This document shows, in pieces, positions 16,161 to 24,539 of a stretch of DNA of 64,000 nt (the stretch's first letter is position 1; every line of letters begins with the position of its first letter). Source of the stretch: CAIMUS01 sp046347625 (GTDB lineage Bacteria; Pseudomonadota; Gammaproteobacteria; Competibacterales; Competibacteraceae); the NCBI GenBank assembly GCA_046347625.1, contig JAXMFU010000003.1, positions 744,001-808,000 of the forward strand, in the 5' to 3' direction. A program made the position numbers and the translations under genes. Below the pieces are notes generated by a model, which was not told the origin of the DNA, did not search any database, and saw only the letters and a list, made by a program, of their open reading frames with translations.

Positions 16161-16634
16161 CTAGGCAAAGCCGGGCGGATTCCATTGATCCATCATTTTC
16201 TGGCGGGCGACTTCCAGGCGCTCGGCCATGAGCGTCACAAACCGCTTCAGCAACGGATAGCCGAAGTTCGCTTCCGCTTCACAGCGGGCCCGCACGGTGT
16301 CGCCATCGAAAGCGAGCACGGTCGTGGGGACTTCCGCTCGCGCCTGGAAATTCCACTTATACGGTGGTATCAGCCACGACCAACCCAGAATATGGTCGGC
16401 GCCCAGGCTCTGCACTTGCAGCATCGGACCCGTAATCGCTGGAATCTCGATGGCGACGCGGCCGTTTCGGACCAGGTAGAAATGGTGGGCGTGCTCTCCC
16501 TGGCGGAATAGGACTTCGCCCGGCTGGATCTGCTGTTCGCCGGCGCAGCGGGCCAGGAACTCGATGACTTCCGGGCGCAGACCCGCGAAAAAGGCAAGGC
16601 TGGATAGATACTGCTCAATCGGTGGATTCGTCAC
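16161..16634 (-). CDS. cyclic-nucleotide-binding (Crp-type) sensor domain protein
   Basis: The 157-residue product is almost only a cNMP-binding beta-roll: LSSLAFFAGLRPEVIEFLARCA (helix A), PGEVLFRQGEHAHHFYLVRNGRVAIEI (first strands) and VQSLGADHILGWSWLIPPYKW in place of the usual phosphate-binding cassette GE-L. That cassette is altered (no conserved Glu/Arg pair), so the ligand may not be cAMP. No DNA-binding domain follows; the C-terminus is a helix (RFVTLMAERLEVARQKMMDQW). It probably regulates a partner protein. It is convergent with the RCK potassium channel, which makes the channel one candidate. Confidence 0.85.
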   Translation of the reverse strand: MTNPPIEQYLSSLAFFAGLRPEVIEFLARCAGEQQIQPGEVLFRQGEHAHHFYLVRNGRVAIEIPAITGPMLQVQSLGADHILGWSWLIPPYKWNFQARAEVPTTVLAFDGDTVRARCEAEANFGYPLLKRFVTLMAERLEVARQKMMDQWNPPGFA

Positions 16635-16988
16635 GGCTGATTTCCTCTGCTGATAGCAACGTTGCCTCCCGGCGCGGCAGCGTGAACCTGCACGGGCTCA
16701 TCCCGGATGGCCGGCGGCGGCGCAACGGGTAAGACGGATACTGATGCACGACTATTGCTGTTTATGAGTTTAAACCCTATCGGGGAACAGTGCAGTAGAT
16801 AATCGACCCGGCCTTACTATAATCAGGGTAAGTCGGCGCCGTAGAAGTCGATCATGGCTGGGTTGTGACCGAATGTACGCCGGACAAGCCTGCGAATTCA
16901 CGCGCCGACCCAACCATTCCGAGAGTAACCATCGAGTCGGCTTACCCAATGGCTGTTATGGGTAGCGACTCACGCTGGGAGAATACGC
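16635..16988. other. divergent promoter region
   Basis: This lies between the minus-strand cNMP gene and the plus-strand ribonuclease gene. A perfect TATAAT occurs at 16818-16823, but the bases 17 upstream are a poor -35. No gene is supported; an open frame at 16865 is out of phase with the real start. Confidence 0.35.
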
Positions 16989-17948
16989 ATGCGAATGACA
17001 ACGGTGATGATCAGTATCATGGTGGCTTCGAGCTACGGACCGCCGGCCCGGGCGTTAGAGATCACAGGAGAATTTATTGCTCATAAAGCCTGTCCGGCCG
17101 TACAGAGCATCAAGAGCGGGGCCAATCCCGGCAAGATCAAATTGCAGATCGACCATCATTATCCCGCTACCGGACTGAACAAGCCGAACGGGGATTACGT
17201 GCAACTTCGAGTGTCCGGCGCCCGGCCGGAGTTACGCTGGGTCCGCTTGAGCTGCGGTGAACTCAAGACCGACGATAACCACGAAGATAAGGGACGATAT
17301 GTCCTGGCCCTCAGTTGGCAGCCCGCCTTCTGTGAGACCAAGCCGGATAAACCCGAATGCCGGACCGAGGTACCCGGGCGCTTCGATGCCGACCATTTCA
17401 CCCTGCATGGTCTCTGGCCGCAGCCGGAACGGAACGTATTCTGCAAAGTTTCGGAGCAGGACCGGTTCAACGCTGAAAAACGGCATTGGGACCGGCTGCC
17501 GGAACCCAGTCTCAGCCCGAATACCCTTACCCGCCTGCAAACAGCCATGCCGGGCACGGCATCCCATCTGGAACGCTATGAATTTATCAAGCATGGTAGC
17601 TGCTTCCCGGCTGATGCCGAAACGTATTTCCGTATCGCCCTGGACCTGCAGCAGCAGGTTAACAGTTCGAAACTTCAGGAACTGATGGCTGGACATATCG
17701 GTAAAGCGGTGTCGGCGGATGAAATGAAACGGGCCTTCGAGCAGACCTTTGGAACCGGTACGGGCGGCGCTCTTGGTATTCGTTGTATCGGTGATGTGGA
17801 TTCCCGCCGCACACTGATCAATGAAATCCGAATTCCCTTGAAAGGACCCTTGACCGAAACGACATCTCTCCAACAGGCGATGGATCAATCGGCACCCGAA
17901 CCCAGTGATTGCTCCCAAGGGATCGTGGATCCGGTCGGGCTTAATTGA
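16989..17948 (+). CDS. secreted T2-family ribonuclease with N-terminal extension
   Basis: RNase T2 enzymes cut RNA through a 2',3'-cyclic intermediate in the periplasm or outside the cell. The 319-residue product starts with a signal peptide (about residues 1-23, cut near ARA-LEI; GGGAGA lies six bases before the ATG). Active-site segment I is present as FTLHGLWPQ with His140. Segment II is YEFIKHGSCF with Glu198, Lys201 and His202; its usual first His is Tyr. Eight or more cysteines fit the disulfide pattern of the fold. Residues 24-105 form an extra domain before the usual family start (YVLALSWQPAFC) that I do not recognise. The gene stands alone. Confidence 0.88.
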   Translation: MRMTTVMISIMVASSYGPPARALEITGEFIAHKACPAVQSIKSGANPGKIKLQIDHHYPATGLNKPNGDYVQLRVSGARPELRWVRLSCGELKTDDNHEDKGRYVLALSWQPAFCETKPDKPECRTEVPGRFDADHFTLHGLWPQPERNVFCKVSEQDRFNAEKRHWDRLPEPSLSPNTLTRLQTAMPGTASHLERYEFIKHGSCFPADAETYFRIALDLQQQVNSSKLQELMAGHIGKAVSADEMKRAFEQTFGTGTGGALGIRCIGDVDSRRTLINEIRIPLKGPLTETTSLQQAMDQSAPEPSDCSQGIVDPVGLN

Positions 17949-18213
17949 GCCGTTGCAGGGGTAGAATACGCAATAACTCTGAATCCGAACCTTTATGAAA
18001 TTCGCGGGGTCGATAAGCTCGCCGTGGCGGTGACTTTCCACGCTGGCGACAGGTGCGGTTGCCACCAGGGCGGCCGCTATGCCGTCAGCGCTTTCCCGAC
18101 CCATCGCCACCCCTGTTTCGCAGACCCAGGGAGGACTGACCCCATCGATGCGGATGCCGCGCGTCATTTTCGGGGCGGTCTGGATGGCGTCTGCCCGGCC
18201 ATGGAGAAAACCG

Positions 18214-18801
18214 GTGAAGAAATTTATTCTGTATGAACTTGTCGGCATCGATACCAGTATGGGTATCTTGATTTATCTCTGTACCTCCTACTTTTTTTTA
18301 GAAAAGCAGAGTAGTTCCATTCTTCTCATCGCCCTTTGTTTTGCCAGATTTCCAGATTTTGGCTTTCCACTTTATTTACTGCTGCGCCAACGCCTCGATC
18401 TTCAGACTCACAGGACGTTGACTCACTATCCGATTATAGCCGTTCCGCTGGCAGGGTTGCTTGGATATTTCCTGGGATATTTTTTCTTCTCCGGCAAAAC
18501 AGGACTGTTGACGATGATTGCTCTTATCGGATGCAGTGTTCATTTTGTCCATGACACTTGGGATGAATTCGGCATTCCATGGCTCTGGCCTTTCAAGTCG
18601 ATCCGCTATCGAGTTCGTGGAAACAGAATCGAGAAGCTCACACGACAGGAGCAGGAAGATATACTTTCCTGGATTAGAGAGAGGCAACAACGCGACAGCC
18701 GCCTCAGCAATGAGCTTGCCATCCATACGGAGGCCATTAGTAGAACCGCCTTTATTTTCTTCTGCTGCATGCTCGCTCTTCTGCTCCTGGAATTCCTGTA
18801 G
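18214..18801 (+). CDS. YdjM/DUF457-like inner-membrane hydrolase
   Basis: I chose GTG at 18214 (GGAG eight bases upstream), which gives 195 residues; the frame is open further upstream but that part is GC-rich filler. The protein has four or five hydrophobic helices and conserved polar patches RTLTHYPII (about residues 65-73) and FVHDTWDEFGIPWLWPF (about 105-121), as in the membrane-bound metal-dependent hydrolase family (DUF457/YdjM). These His and Asp residues probably bind metal. The substrate is unknown. The tail is charged and helical, ending in another membrane span. It lies just before the plasmid-type origin. Confidence 0.7.
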   Translation: MKKFILYELVGIDTSMGILIYLCTSYFFLEKQSSSILLIALCFARFPDFGFPLYLLLRQRLDLQTHRTLTHYPIIAVPLAGLLGYFLGYFFFSGKTGLLTMIALIGCSVHFVHDTWDEFGIPWLWPFKSIRYRVRGNRIEKLTRQEQEDILSWIRERQQRDSRLSNELAIHTEAISRTAFIFFCCMLALLLLEFL

Positions 18802-19089
18802 AGCTTCCGGGAAGCACGCCTCTTGCGACAGTGCTGTATGTCCGGCGCTTCTTATTCAGTTCGTCTGTGCCCAAACACAGGGGCTTGGCTATATCCGTTG
18901 CAATCGATCATGACTATCGGTTTCCTGGTTGTCATCCATCGTACAAGGCCGTTCATTTCGCCCTATATTCTGCCCTGCACACGGTCGGGATAGTCTTTAA
19001 AACAAATTTTTATTAAAAAACAACAACATATTTTCAAAGGTGAGAGGATTTGGGGAAATTTCCCTGATGTTGTCGCTGTCCCGGCGCCG

Positions 19090-19176
19090 CCTCTTGTTGT
19101 TGTTATTTAAAATATTTAACATATTTAACATATTTAAGACAAGGCGTAAGTATTTGATTTTGAAGGATATTTTTAG
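19090..19176. other. AT-rich unwinding region of the origin
   Basis: This is a run of A and T with short direct repeats (AATATTTAACATATTTAACATATTTAAG) between the first iteron and the main iteron array. Such regions are where iteron-controlled plasmid origins melt. No clear DnaA box was found by eye. Confidence 0.6.
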
Positions 19177-19298
19177 GCGAAAGGTGAGAGGATTTGGGGC
19201 GAAAGGTGAGAGGATTTGGGGCGAAAGGTGAGAGGATTTGGGGCGAAAGGTGAGAGGATTTGGGGCGAAAGGTGAGAGGATTTGGGGAAATTCAGGCC

Positions 19299-19335
19299 AA
19301 AGGTGAGAAGATTTCGCTATATTCTTCTCACCTTT
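19299..19335. promoter_or_regulatory. inverted iteron pair, likely Rep operator 1
   Basis: AAAGGTGAGAAG and its inverse CTTCTCACCTTT are separated by 13 AT-rich bases. In this plasmid class such inverted iteron halves bind Rep dimers that repress the rep promoter. The role is inferred from position. Confidence 0.6.
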
Positions 19336-19471
19336 CAGCGAAACCGCCAAAGGTGAGGGGATTTGGGGAAATTTTCGACCAAAGGTGAGAGGATTTGGGG
19401 GATTTCTGCGAAAGGTGAGAGGATTTGGGGAAATTTTCGACGAAAGGTGAGAAGATTTGGGGGATTTCAAG

Positions 19472-19511
19472 CGAAAGGTGAAGTTATCTGGTTGCATTCT
19501 TCTCACCTTTC
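19472..19511 (+). promoter_or_regulatory. inverted iteron pair, likely Rep operator 2
   Basis: GAAAGGTGAAG and the inverse CTTCTCACCTTTC flank 17 bases, ending 45 bases before the rep start codon. Repressor-type Rep dimers would bind here; a rep promoter probably overlaps it. Confidence 0.55.
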
Positions 19512-19556
19512 GTCCAGAATATTTACAGATACTGAAAGCAGTGAAATTATGCGCCG

Positions 19557-20894
19557 ATGGATCCTTCGACCAAGACAATTGTTTTCAAGCCTACCGGCAC
19601 CGTGCAGATTGCCAACAAGTTTTCGCTGATAGAGCGAAAAATGATCAATGCTATTATTTGGCACACACAGAAAAATCAATTCGAACCTAAAGAATATAGC
19701 TTGCCCATCTCACAGGTTTTTCAAATTGTCGGTTTGGATGGCAGCAAAAATTATGATGTTATCAAGGATGCTATACGGAATCTGACTGGAACTATTATCG
19801 AATGGAATTTATTCGGCGAGGATAAAACGCAGGAATGGGGAGTTTGCACCTTTCTTGCTACCGGCAAGATTGCACGTGGCCGTGTCAGTTATCGTCTTAA
19901 TCCAGAAATTCTCGATAAAATCAGGCATCCGGTTTTATTTGCAAAAATTCAACTTCTTATCCAAAGTCAGTTTAAGAAAAGGCATACACTGGTTCTATAC
20001 GAATTTTTCATCGATTTCCTTAGCCGGCAAATCGTTAATAAACTGGTTATCGAAGAAGTATCGCTTGAAAAACTTTATAAATTGCTCGGCGTGGATAAAA
20101 CCAAGTTCGTCGAATATGGTAACTTTAAATTTTTTAATCGAGATGTATTAAAACCTTGCCTATTGGAAATAAATAAAAATTCAGATATCGAAGTTAGCTA
20201 TCGCCCGGTGCGCAAGTTGCGGGTGGTAGTGGCATTGACTTTTATCGTCGAGCGTAAAGCCTCTTATCAATTGCTGTTCAAGTTGGTCGATGAGGCGCAT
20301 CCTAAGCCTGTGGCTTATGCTCCTGAATTGACAATAAATGCAGCAGTCGAACGCTTGGTCGATAAAGGTGTAAGTGTGCGCAAGGCGCAGGAACTGGTTG
20401 CAACCCATGATCCAGAGCAAATAATCGCTAATATTGAACATGTGGATGAAAAGCAGAAAGCAGGAAAAATAAAAAATATACCTGCTTATCTTATCAAGGC
20501 GGTGGAAGAGGACTATCGCTCGAAACTCTCTCCGGAGGAAAGCCGAAAAGCCGAAAAATTTGCAGCTCGTAAAGCAATCGAAGAAGCTGAAAAAATCAGT
20601 GAAGATATTAAAGTGGAATGGGAACGATTTTGTTCATCACGGCTCAGAGAATATTTTCTCAAGATGTCTTCCGAGTGGCAGGAACAAAAAAGGCAACAGT
20701 TCATAGCAAAGATTAAGCAGGAAGCGAGCAAAGGTAACAGTGTATTATATCAGCGCTTCCAGAAAGATGGATTCAAGAGCCTTATCGTGGAAAGATGTTT
20801 TTTATCAGAATTAAAAAATGAACTGTTGACGCTTCCAGAAGAAACCAGCATGGACGAATATATCAGATATAGGAAAGAGCGAGCGCCGGCTTGA
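19557..20894 (+). CDS. Rep_3-family replication initiator
   Basis: This is the initiator that binds the adjacent iterons and opens the origin. The 445-residue protein shows the paired winged-helix plan of Rep_3/RepB proteins: ANKFSLIERKMINAIIWHTQ (about residues 15-34), then the first winged helix, then KRHTLVLYEFFIDFLS and VSLEKLYKLLGV (about 140-185) of the second. Residues from about 250 on form an additional helical, highly charged region, so it is about 100 residues longer than many relatives. The ribosome site is weak. The gene and its origin are more AT-rich than the nif and tag regions, which suggests separate descent. Confidence 0.9.
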   Translation: MDPSTKTIVFKPTGTVQIANKFSLIERKMINAIIWHTQKNQFEPKEYSLPISQVFQIVGLDGSKNYDVIKDAIRNLTGTIIEWNLFGEDKTQEWGVCTFLATGKIARGRVSYRLNPEILDKIRHPVLFAKIQLLIQSQFKKRHTLVLYEFFIDFLSRQIVNKLVIEEVSLEKLYKLLGVDKTKFVEYGNFKFFNRDVLKPCLLEINKNSDIEVSYRPVRKLRVVVALTFIVERKASYQLLFKLVDEAHPKPVAYAPELTINAAVERLVDKGVSVRKAQELVATHDPEQIIANIEHVDEKQKAGKIKNIPAYLIKAVEEDYRSKLSPEESRKAEKFAARKAIEEAEKISEDIKVEWERFCSSRLREYFLKMSSEWQEQKRQQFIAKIKQEASKGNSVLYQRFQKDGFKSLIVERCFLSELKNELLTLPEETSMDEYIRYRKERAPA

Positions 20895-21129
20895 TGAAAT
20901 CTCTAAAAAGGGTAGAGGATATTGTGTATGGGCGGATGGATAAACCGGCCTGAGTCAGCGGTTTACTGAAGTCATTATGGCTCTAAAGAATCTCCTATGA
21001 TAGTTACTACATTCTGTAGTTGTATCTATGATAAAAACACTATATGTTTTGGTAAGTGCTATATCGCCATGAGGAAACCATTAGGACCTTAATTGTTCCA
21101 TCGGACAACCGTAAGCTGGATGTAAAACT

Positions 21130-21654
21130 ATGAACACCCGCTATCGCCCCACCTTTCCGAACGGGATGGCGAGCTTCAAATTGCTTTGGAGTATAGCTTT
21201 TCTGGCAATAGCCGGTTGCATGGTCAGGCTGGCGCCTGACTTCGATCCATCCATCGTCGAGGGTCTGACTGCAACTAACGTACAGATGATGGAATTATTC
21301 GCTTCGGTATCGGCTGGAACAACACCGGCTACTATCGCCGATCGAATGGCGACTTACAACCAGATTATCGGTCGCCTGGATGCCTTACGAATTGAAGCCT
21401 CGGCTCGAACGATACCCCGTCCCCTTATCCCTGTATTGAAATCCAGCGCAGAGAACGAACTTGCGGTGGCAGACAGTGACACGCCTCAGGCGCCCAGCGT
21501 AGGCTCCATCCAGCAAATGGTCAAAACCATAACAAAAATGCGTGACACGGATAAGCAACAGGGGTTGACCGCCCTGGAAGTCGTTGCCTTCAAGCAACAG
21601 ATAGAGATTTCCATGGACCAAGCTTTGATCTATGAAAAAGCGCTGCAAAGATGA
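21130..21654 (+). CDS. small lipoprotein of unknown function
   Basis: The product has a signal peptide with a lipobox (FLAIAGC, Cys30 in the long form), so it is a membrane-anchored lipoprotein. The mature part is helical without a known domain (NVQMMELFASVSAG...YNQIIGRLDALRIEA). The start may be the ATG at 21130 or that at 21166; the latter gives a more normal signal peptide, but neither has a strong ribosome site. It is followed without a gap by 21666-22013, whose ribosome site overlaps this stop codon. Confidence 0.6.
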   Translation: MNTRYRPTFPNGMASFKLLWSIAFLAIAGCMVRLAPDFDPSIVEGLTATNVQMMELFASVSAGTTPATIADRMATYNQIIGRLDALRIEASARTIPRPLIPVLKSSAENELAVADSDTPQAPSVGSIQQMVKTITKMRDTDKQQGLTALEVVAFKQQIEISMDQALIYEKALQR

Positions 21655-21665
21655 GGAGTAAAGAA

Positions 21666-22013
21666 ATGGCTATTGACGTCGATCAGTTGGCACGTGATAT
21701 CACCCAGGCCGTATCGGGTGTGCTGAATCGGGATGTGACAATGGTTCGCGGCTTTTCCGAGCACCAGGTGCAAGCACTGGCACAGCATGCGGCGCTTATC
21801 GAAGCCGGCATTACCAGTGGCCAGATTACCGCTAAGACGCGCGATTTCTTTCTGGATAGTCTGGAAGAGATGACGCTGAATTTCGTCAAGACGCTGCGGG
21901 GTTTACTGGCGGTTACGGTTGAGAAAGCCTGGAATGCGGCTGTGCAAGTGCTGTGGAAAGCGATCGAGACCGGAACGGGCCTCCGGCTGTCTTTGCCAGG
22001 ACCGGAAATATAA
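21666..22013 (+). CDS. hypothetical helical protein (115 residues)
   Basis: The ATG at 21666 has AGGAG seven bases upstream, overlapping the stop of the lipoprotein gene. The protein begins MAIDVDQLARDITQAVSGVL and is almost entirely alpha-helical with an amphipathic pattern (FFLDSLEEMTLNFVKTLRGLLA). I recognise no family. Coupling with the lipoprotein gene suggests a joint function. Confidence 0.6.
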   Translation: MAIDVDQLARDITQAVSGVLNRDVTMVRGFSEHQVQALAQHAALIEAGITSGQITAKTRDFFLDSLEEMTLNFVKTLRGLLAVTVEKAWNAAVQVLWKAIETGTGLRLSLPGPEI

Positions 22014-22070
22014 GCCGACCACCGGGATAGTCAGCAGACTCTGCTCGAAGGAAAAAGCGAGCGCCTATCC

Positions 22071-22239
22071 CTTACCACCTGTCAGTTTGCTTCCAACCTT
22101 GGAAGCACAGACCGTAGGGCGCATGAGTGGAGCGGAGCGGAGCGTAATGCGCCGGATGAGGGGCCGCCACAGAGCGGCGCAATACGCTCCGCTATACGCT
22201 CCGCTATTGCGCCCTACCAACTGATAGGTGGTGAGCGCC
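22071..22239. repeat. MITE-D copy 1
   Basis: Terminal inverted repeats CTTACCACCTGTCAGTTTG and CAACTGATAGGTGGTGAG enclose a hairpin of GTAGGGCGCAT...GCGCCCTAC with GGAGCG runs. A direct repeat GAGCGCCTAT occurs at 22059-22068 and 22233-22242 and may be a target duplication, partly overlapping the tip. The second copy is at about 44333-44496 in the tag operon, in the opposite orientation. Confidence 0.75.
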
Positions 22240-22296
22240 TATATAAGAATTAAGTGTTTGAAATTCGATTTTGCTAACGGCAGCACCGTTTCTGCG

Positions 22297-24180
22297 TTAA
22301 AAATGCAGGGCGCGCAGGCGGGTGAATTTCTTCTGCTGATGCTCCTGCATCCGGGAAAGAATATCGCCCAGGACCTCGACTGCATCGAGGACATACGGGC
22401 CTTTGTTCAGCATCACGCACTCGGCGCGCACACTGGAGGCGGCATCGGTAATCTCCGGACGGGAAACCTGCCCCTTTTTGGCCAGCGACTCCAGCACCTG
22501 GGTGGCCCAGATCACCGGAATATGCGCCGCCTCGCACAGCCATAGGATCTCTTCCTGAATTTCCGACATCCGCACGCTACCCAGTTCGACCGCCAGATCG
22601 CCACGGGCAATCATGATCCCCAGACTGTGCCGACCGATCGTCCCCAGAATGATCTCCGGTAAATGGCGGAAGGCCCGATTGGTCTCGATCTTGGCAATAA
22701 TGGTCAAAGCGGCCGCATTGCGCTGTGCCAGCGCATTCATCAGATATTCCATATCTTCGACGGTTTCCACGAACGAAAATCCCACCATATCCGCGTGCTG
22801 GCAGACGAAGTCCAGATCCTCCAGATCTTTGTCACTGAGGGGCGGTAAATTCAGACGGGTTTCGGGGACGTTGATCCCTTTGTCACTGCGGATCACCACC
22901 CCTTTAGGACCGGCATGAGTGATTTTCAACAAAGCGCCTTCTTCGGTGATGGACTCCACGACCGCCCCCAGCTTGCCATCATCGATCCAGACCGGGACGC
23001 CGGGCTGTAAATCATCGATCAGCCCGGCGTAGGTGCAACTGAGGCGGGCCGGTGAGATCAGGCGACCGCTGGCTTCATCACGGCAGGCCGGCTGGCCGGG
23101 CAATGCCTCCCGGGTCAGCATTAAAAGATCGCCTTTATGCAGGCGAATCACCAGTGGCTCGCCCTCGAAAGGCGAGAAAGTAAAAGTTCCCAACGTGTGA
23201 TAGGTGCCGCTGGAGGTGCGGCGTTGCCAATTGACCGGGGTATCCGTCGCCAGATAGGTACTGTCCGGACACTGGGCCAGCCAGTAATGGGTCGAAATCT
23301 GGGCGCTGATTTCCAGATAGCGTTTCTTGCCGCGGTTTTCGGTGAAATACAGGCGATCGCCCAGCGTTAACTGGCGATGCAATTCCTCGGGAATGGTAAA
23401 GCGGTAATCCACCAGCTCCGGCAGGGCGACGCCATGAGGTCCCGTGGCCGTATCCGCCGCGAGGAGAATCTTGGTCGGTGCGAGGATATTTCCATACACA
23501 TCCCGCCGCACTCTAATATGGGTAATGGCGGGCGCCGTGGCGATCGGCCCGGTGCGAACTTTGTGGCCGGCAAGATCGACCAGAATCTTGCAATTTCGAC
23601 CGAGCTTGGTCGCGGCCCGGTGCACATTGTCTACCATGGCCTTCCAGGTCGCCCGATCGTCATGCGCGCAGTTGATCCGGGCGCAATCCATGCCCCGTTC
23701 CAGCAGTGCCTGAACCAACGGATAATTCCAGGCGGCCTCGCTGGGCAGGGTCACCATAATCCGTACCAGTCGCTGCTCGGGGCGGGGACCGAACAGCACA
23801 TCGGTGCGCTGTGTCAGCCACTGCATGGCTTCCCCTTCGGTCGCTTCACCGGCCACCGCCTCGATCTCCCGAGCATTGACACCGACAGCCCGTTGTAGCA
23901 GCCGGATCACCCGATTCAGGTTGGCGAGCACATTGGCCTCGCCATGACCAAAGGAAGAAAGCCCCACGTCCGCCAGTCGGTCTTGCAGGGGCCTGAGATC
24001 CCGCCGCCGCAGGGCCAGATAGTGCGCCAGGTTGAGCGCGCTGGGGTTGAACCGGCCATCCGCATAATAAAGTTTATAGTGTTCCAGTTCCTGGGCGGCG
24101 CTGTTGACGACCTCGTCCCGTAAGGACAAGACATCGCTCAACAGGCCTCGTAATTCAGCAACCGAAGCATCGGCTGGCAT
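22297..24180 (-). CDS. long-form pyruvate kinase-like protein
   Basis: The 627-residue protein has an N-terminal helical extension (residues 1-125), then a pyruvate kinase TIM barrel: VTLPSEAAWNYPLVQALLERGMDCARINCAHD (about 142-173), ILVDLAGHKVRTG (about 195-208), a long inserted B-type domain, GVVIRSDKGINVPETRLNLPPLSDKD, IIAKIETNRAFRHL and IMIARGDLAVELG, then PVIWATQVLESL. Catalytic Arg, Lys and the Mg-binding Glu/Asp motifs are kept. The usual C-terminal allosteric domain is missing. Members of this long group are annotated as pyruvate kinases, but the true phosphoryl acceptor is unproved. The gene stands alone; GAGG precedes the ATG at 24180. Confidence 0.85.
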   Translation of the reverse strand: MPADASVAELRGLLSDVLSLRDEVVNSAAQELEHYKLYYADGRFNPSALNLAHYLALRRRDLRPLQDRLADVGLSSFGHGEANVLANLNRVIRLLQRAVGVNAREIEAVAGEATEGEAMQWLTQRTDVLFGPRPEQRLVRIMVTLPSEAAWNYPLVQALLERGMDCARINCAHDDRATWKAMVDNVHRAATKLGRNCKILVDLAGHKVRTGPIATAPAITHIRVRRDVYGNILAPTKILLAADTATGPHGVALPELVDYRFTIPEELHRQLTLGDRLYFTENRGKKRYLEISAQISTHYWLAQCPDSTYLATDTPVNWQRRTSSGTYHTLGTFTFSPFEGEPLVIRLHKGDLLMLTREALPGQPACRDEASGRLISPARLSCTYAGLIDDLQPGVPVWIDDGKLGAVVESITEEGALLKITHAGPKGVVIRSDKGINVPETRLNLPPLSDKDLEDLDFVCQHADMVGFSFVETVEDMEYLMNALAQRNAAALTIIAKIETNRAFRHLPEIILGTIGRHSLGIMIARGDLAVELGSVRMSEIQEEILWLCEAAHIPVIWATQVLESLAKKGQVSRPEITDAASSVRAECVMLNKGPYVLDAVEVLGDILSRMQEHQQKKFTRLRALHF

Positions 24181-24359
24181 AAAGGTACCTCAACGATAGC
24201 ATGCGCATAAGGTAGGCAACCCAAAAGCGGTGCCTCCGGGACAGTAGTCTACCTTAAAAGTATTGGATTACGGCCTTGTGACAATAGGGTCGGCTCAATT
24301 CCCCATAGGTTCCGGCGCTGCATACCTGGCACGGGTTTTGTAACCTTTGTATACCTTGG

Positions 24360-24456
24360 AGCCTATACGAAATTGCTTCCTGCGCTACCACCGTCAACGG
24401 CGGGTGCCGTAGGGTGCGTCCTACGTACCTTCACCTTGAGTTCCCGTATAGGCTCT
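24360..24456. repeat. MITE-C copy 2 (short)
   Basis: AGCCTATACGAAAT (left) and CCGTATAGGCTCT (right) bound 97 bases, with the inner GTAGGGTGCGTCCTACGTACC hairpin half. It lacks part of the middle seen in the 3834 and 28217 copies. Confidence 0.75.
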
Positions 24457-24539
24457 TAACCCGCCTTCTCCGGAGGGAGGATAGATTTCGTTCAAGCGCT
24501 TCGGGTAAATCCCGGCCGGCAGGATCAGGAGGGTCGAGG

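Larger units (their letters stand above)
19036..19511. other. iteron array, plasmid-type replication origin
   Basis: The core AAAGGTGAGAGGATTTGGGG occurs in direct orientation at 19036, then five times at an exact 22-base period (19180, 19202, 19224, 19246, 19268), then at 19299, 19349, 19381, 19411, 19443 and 19473 with wider spacing. Two inverted copies (CTTCTCACCTTT) lie at 19324 and 19499. Together with the AT-rich stretch and the Rep_3-type gene that follows at 19557, this is a textbook theta-type iteron origin. Spacing multiples of 22 put the tandem sites on one face of the helix. Confidence 0.93.

Noticed and set aside
16865..17086. Earlier start for the ribonuclease or a separate 73-codon gene
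   Set aside because: It is in another frame than the ribonuclease and lacks a ribosome site; the ATG at 16989 has one and opens a signal peptide.
17232..18248. 338-codon minus-strand open frame opposite the T2 ribonuclease gene
   Set aside because: The plus strand has a signal peptide and both ribonuclease active-site segments; the minus product has none.
19180..19511. Iteron array considered as a CRISPR array
   Set aside because: Spacing is 22 bases with no unique spacers of uniform length, and a Rep_3 gene follows; it is a replication origin.
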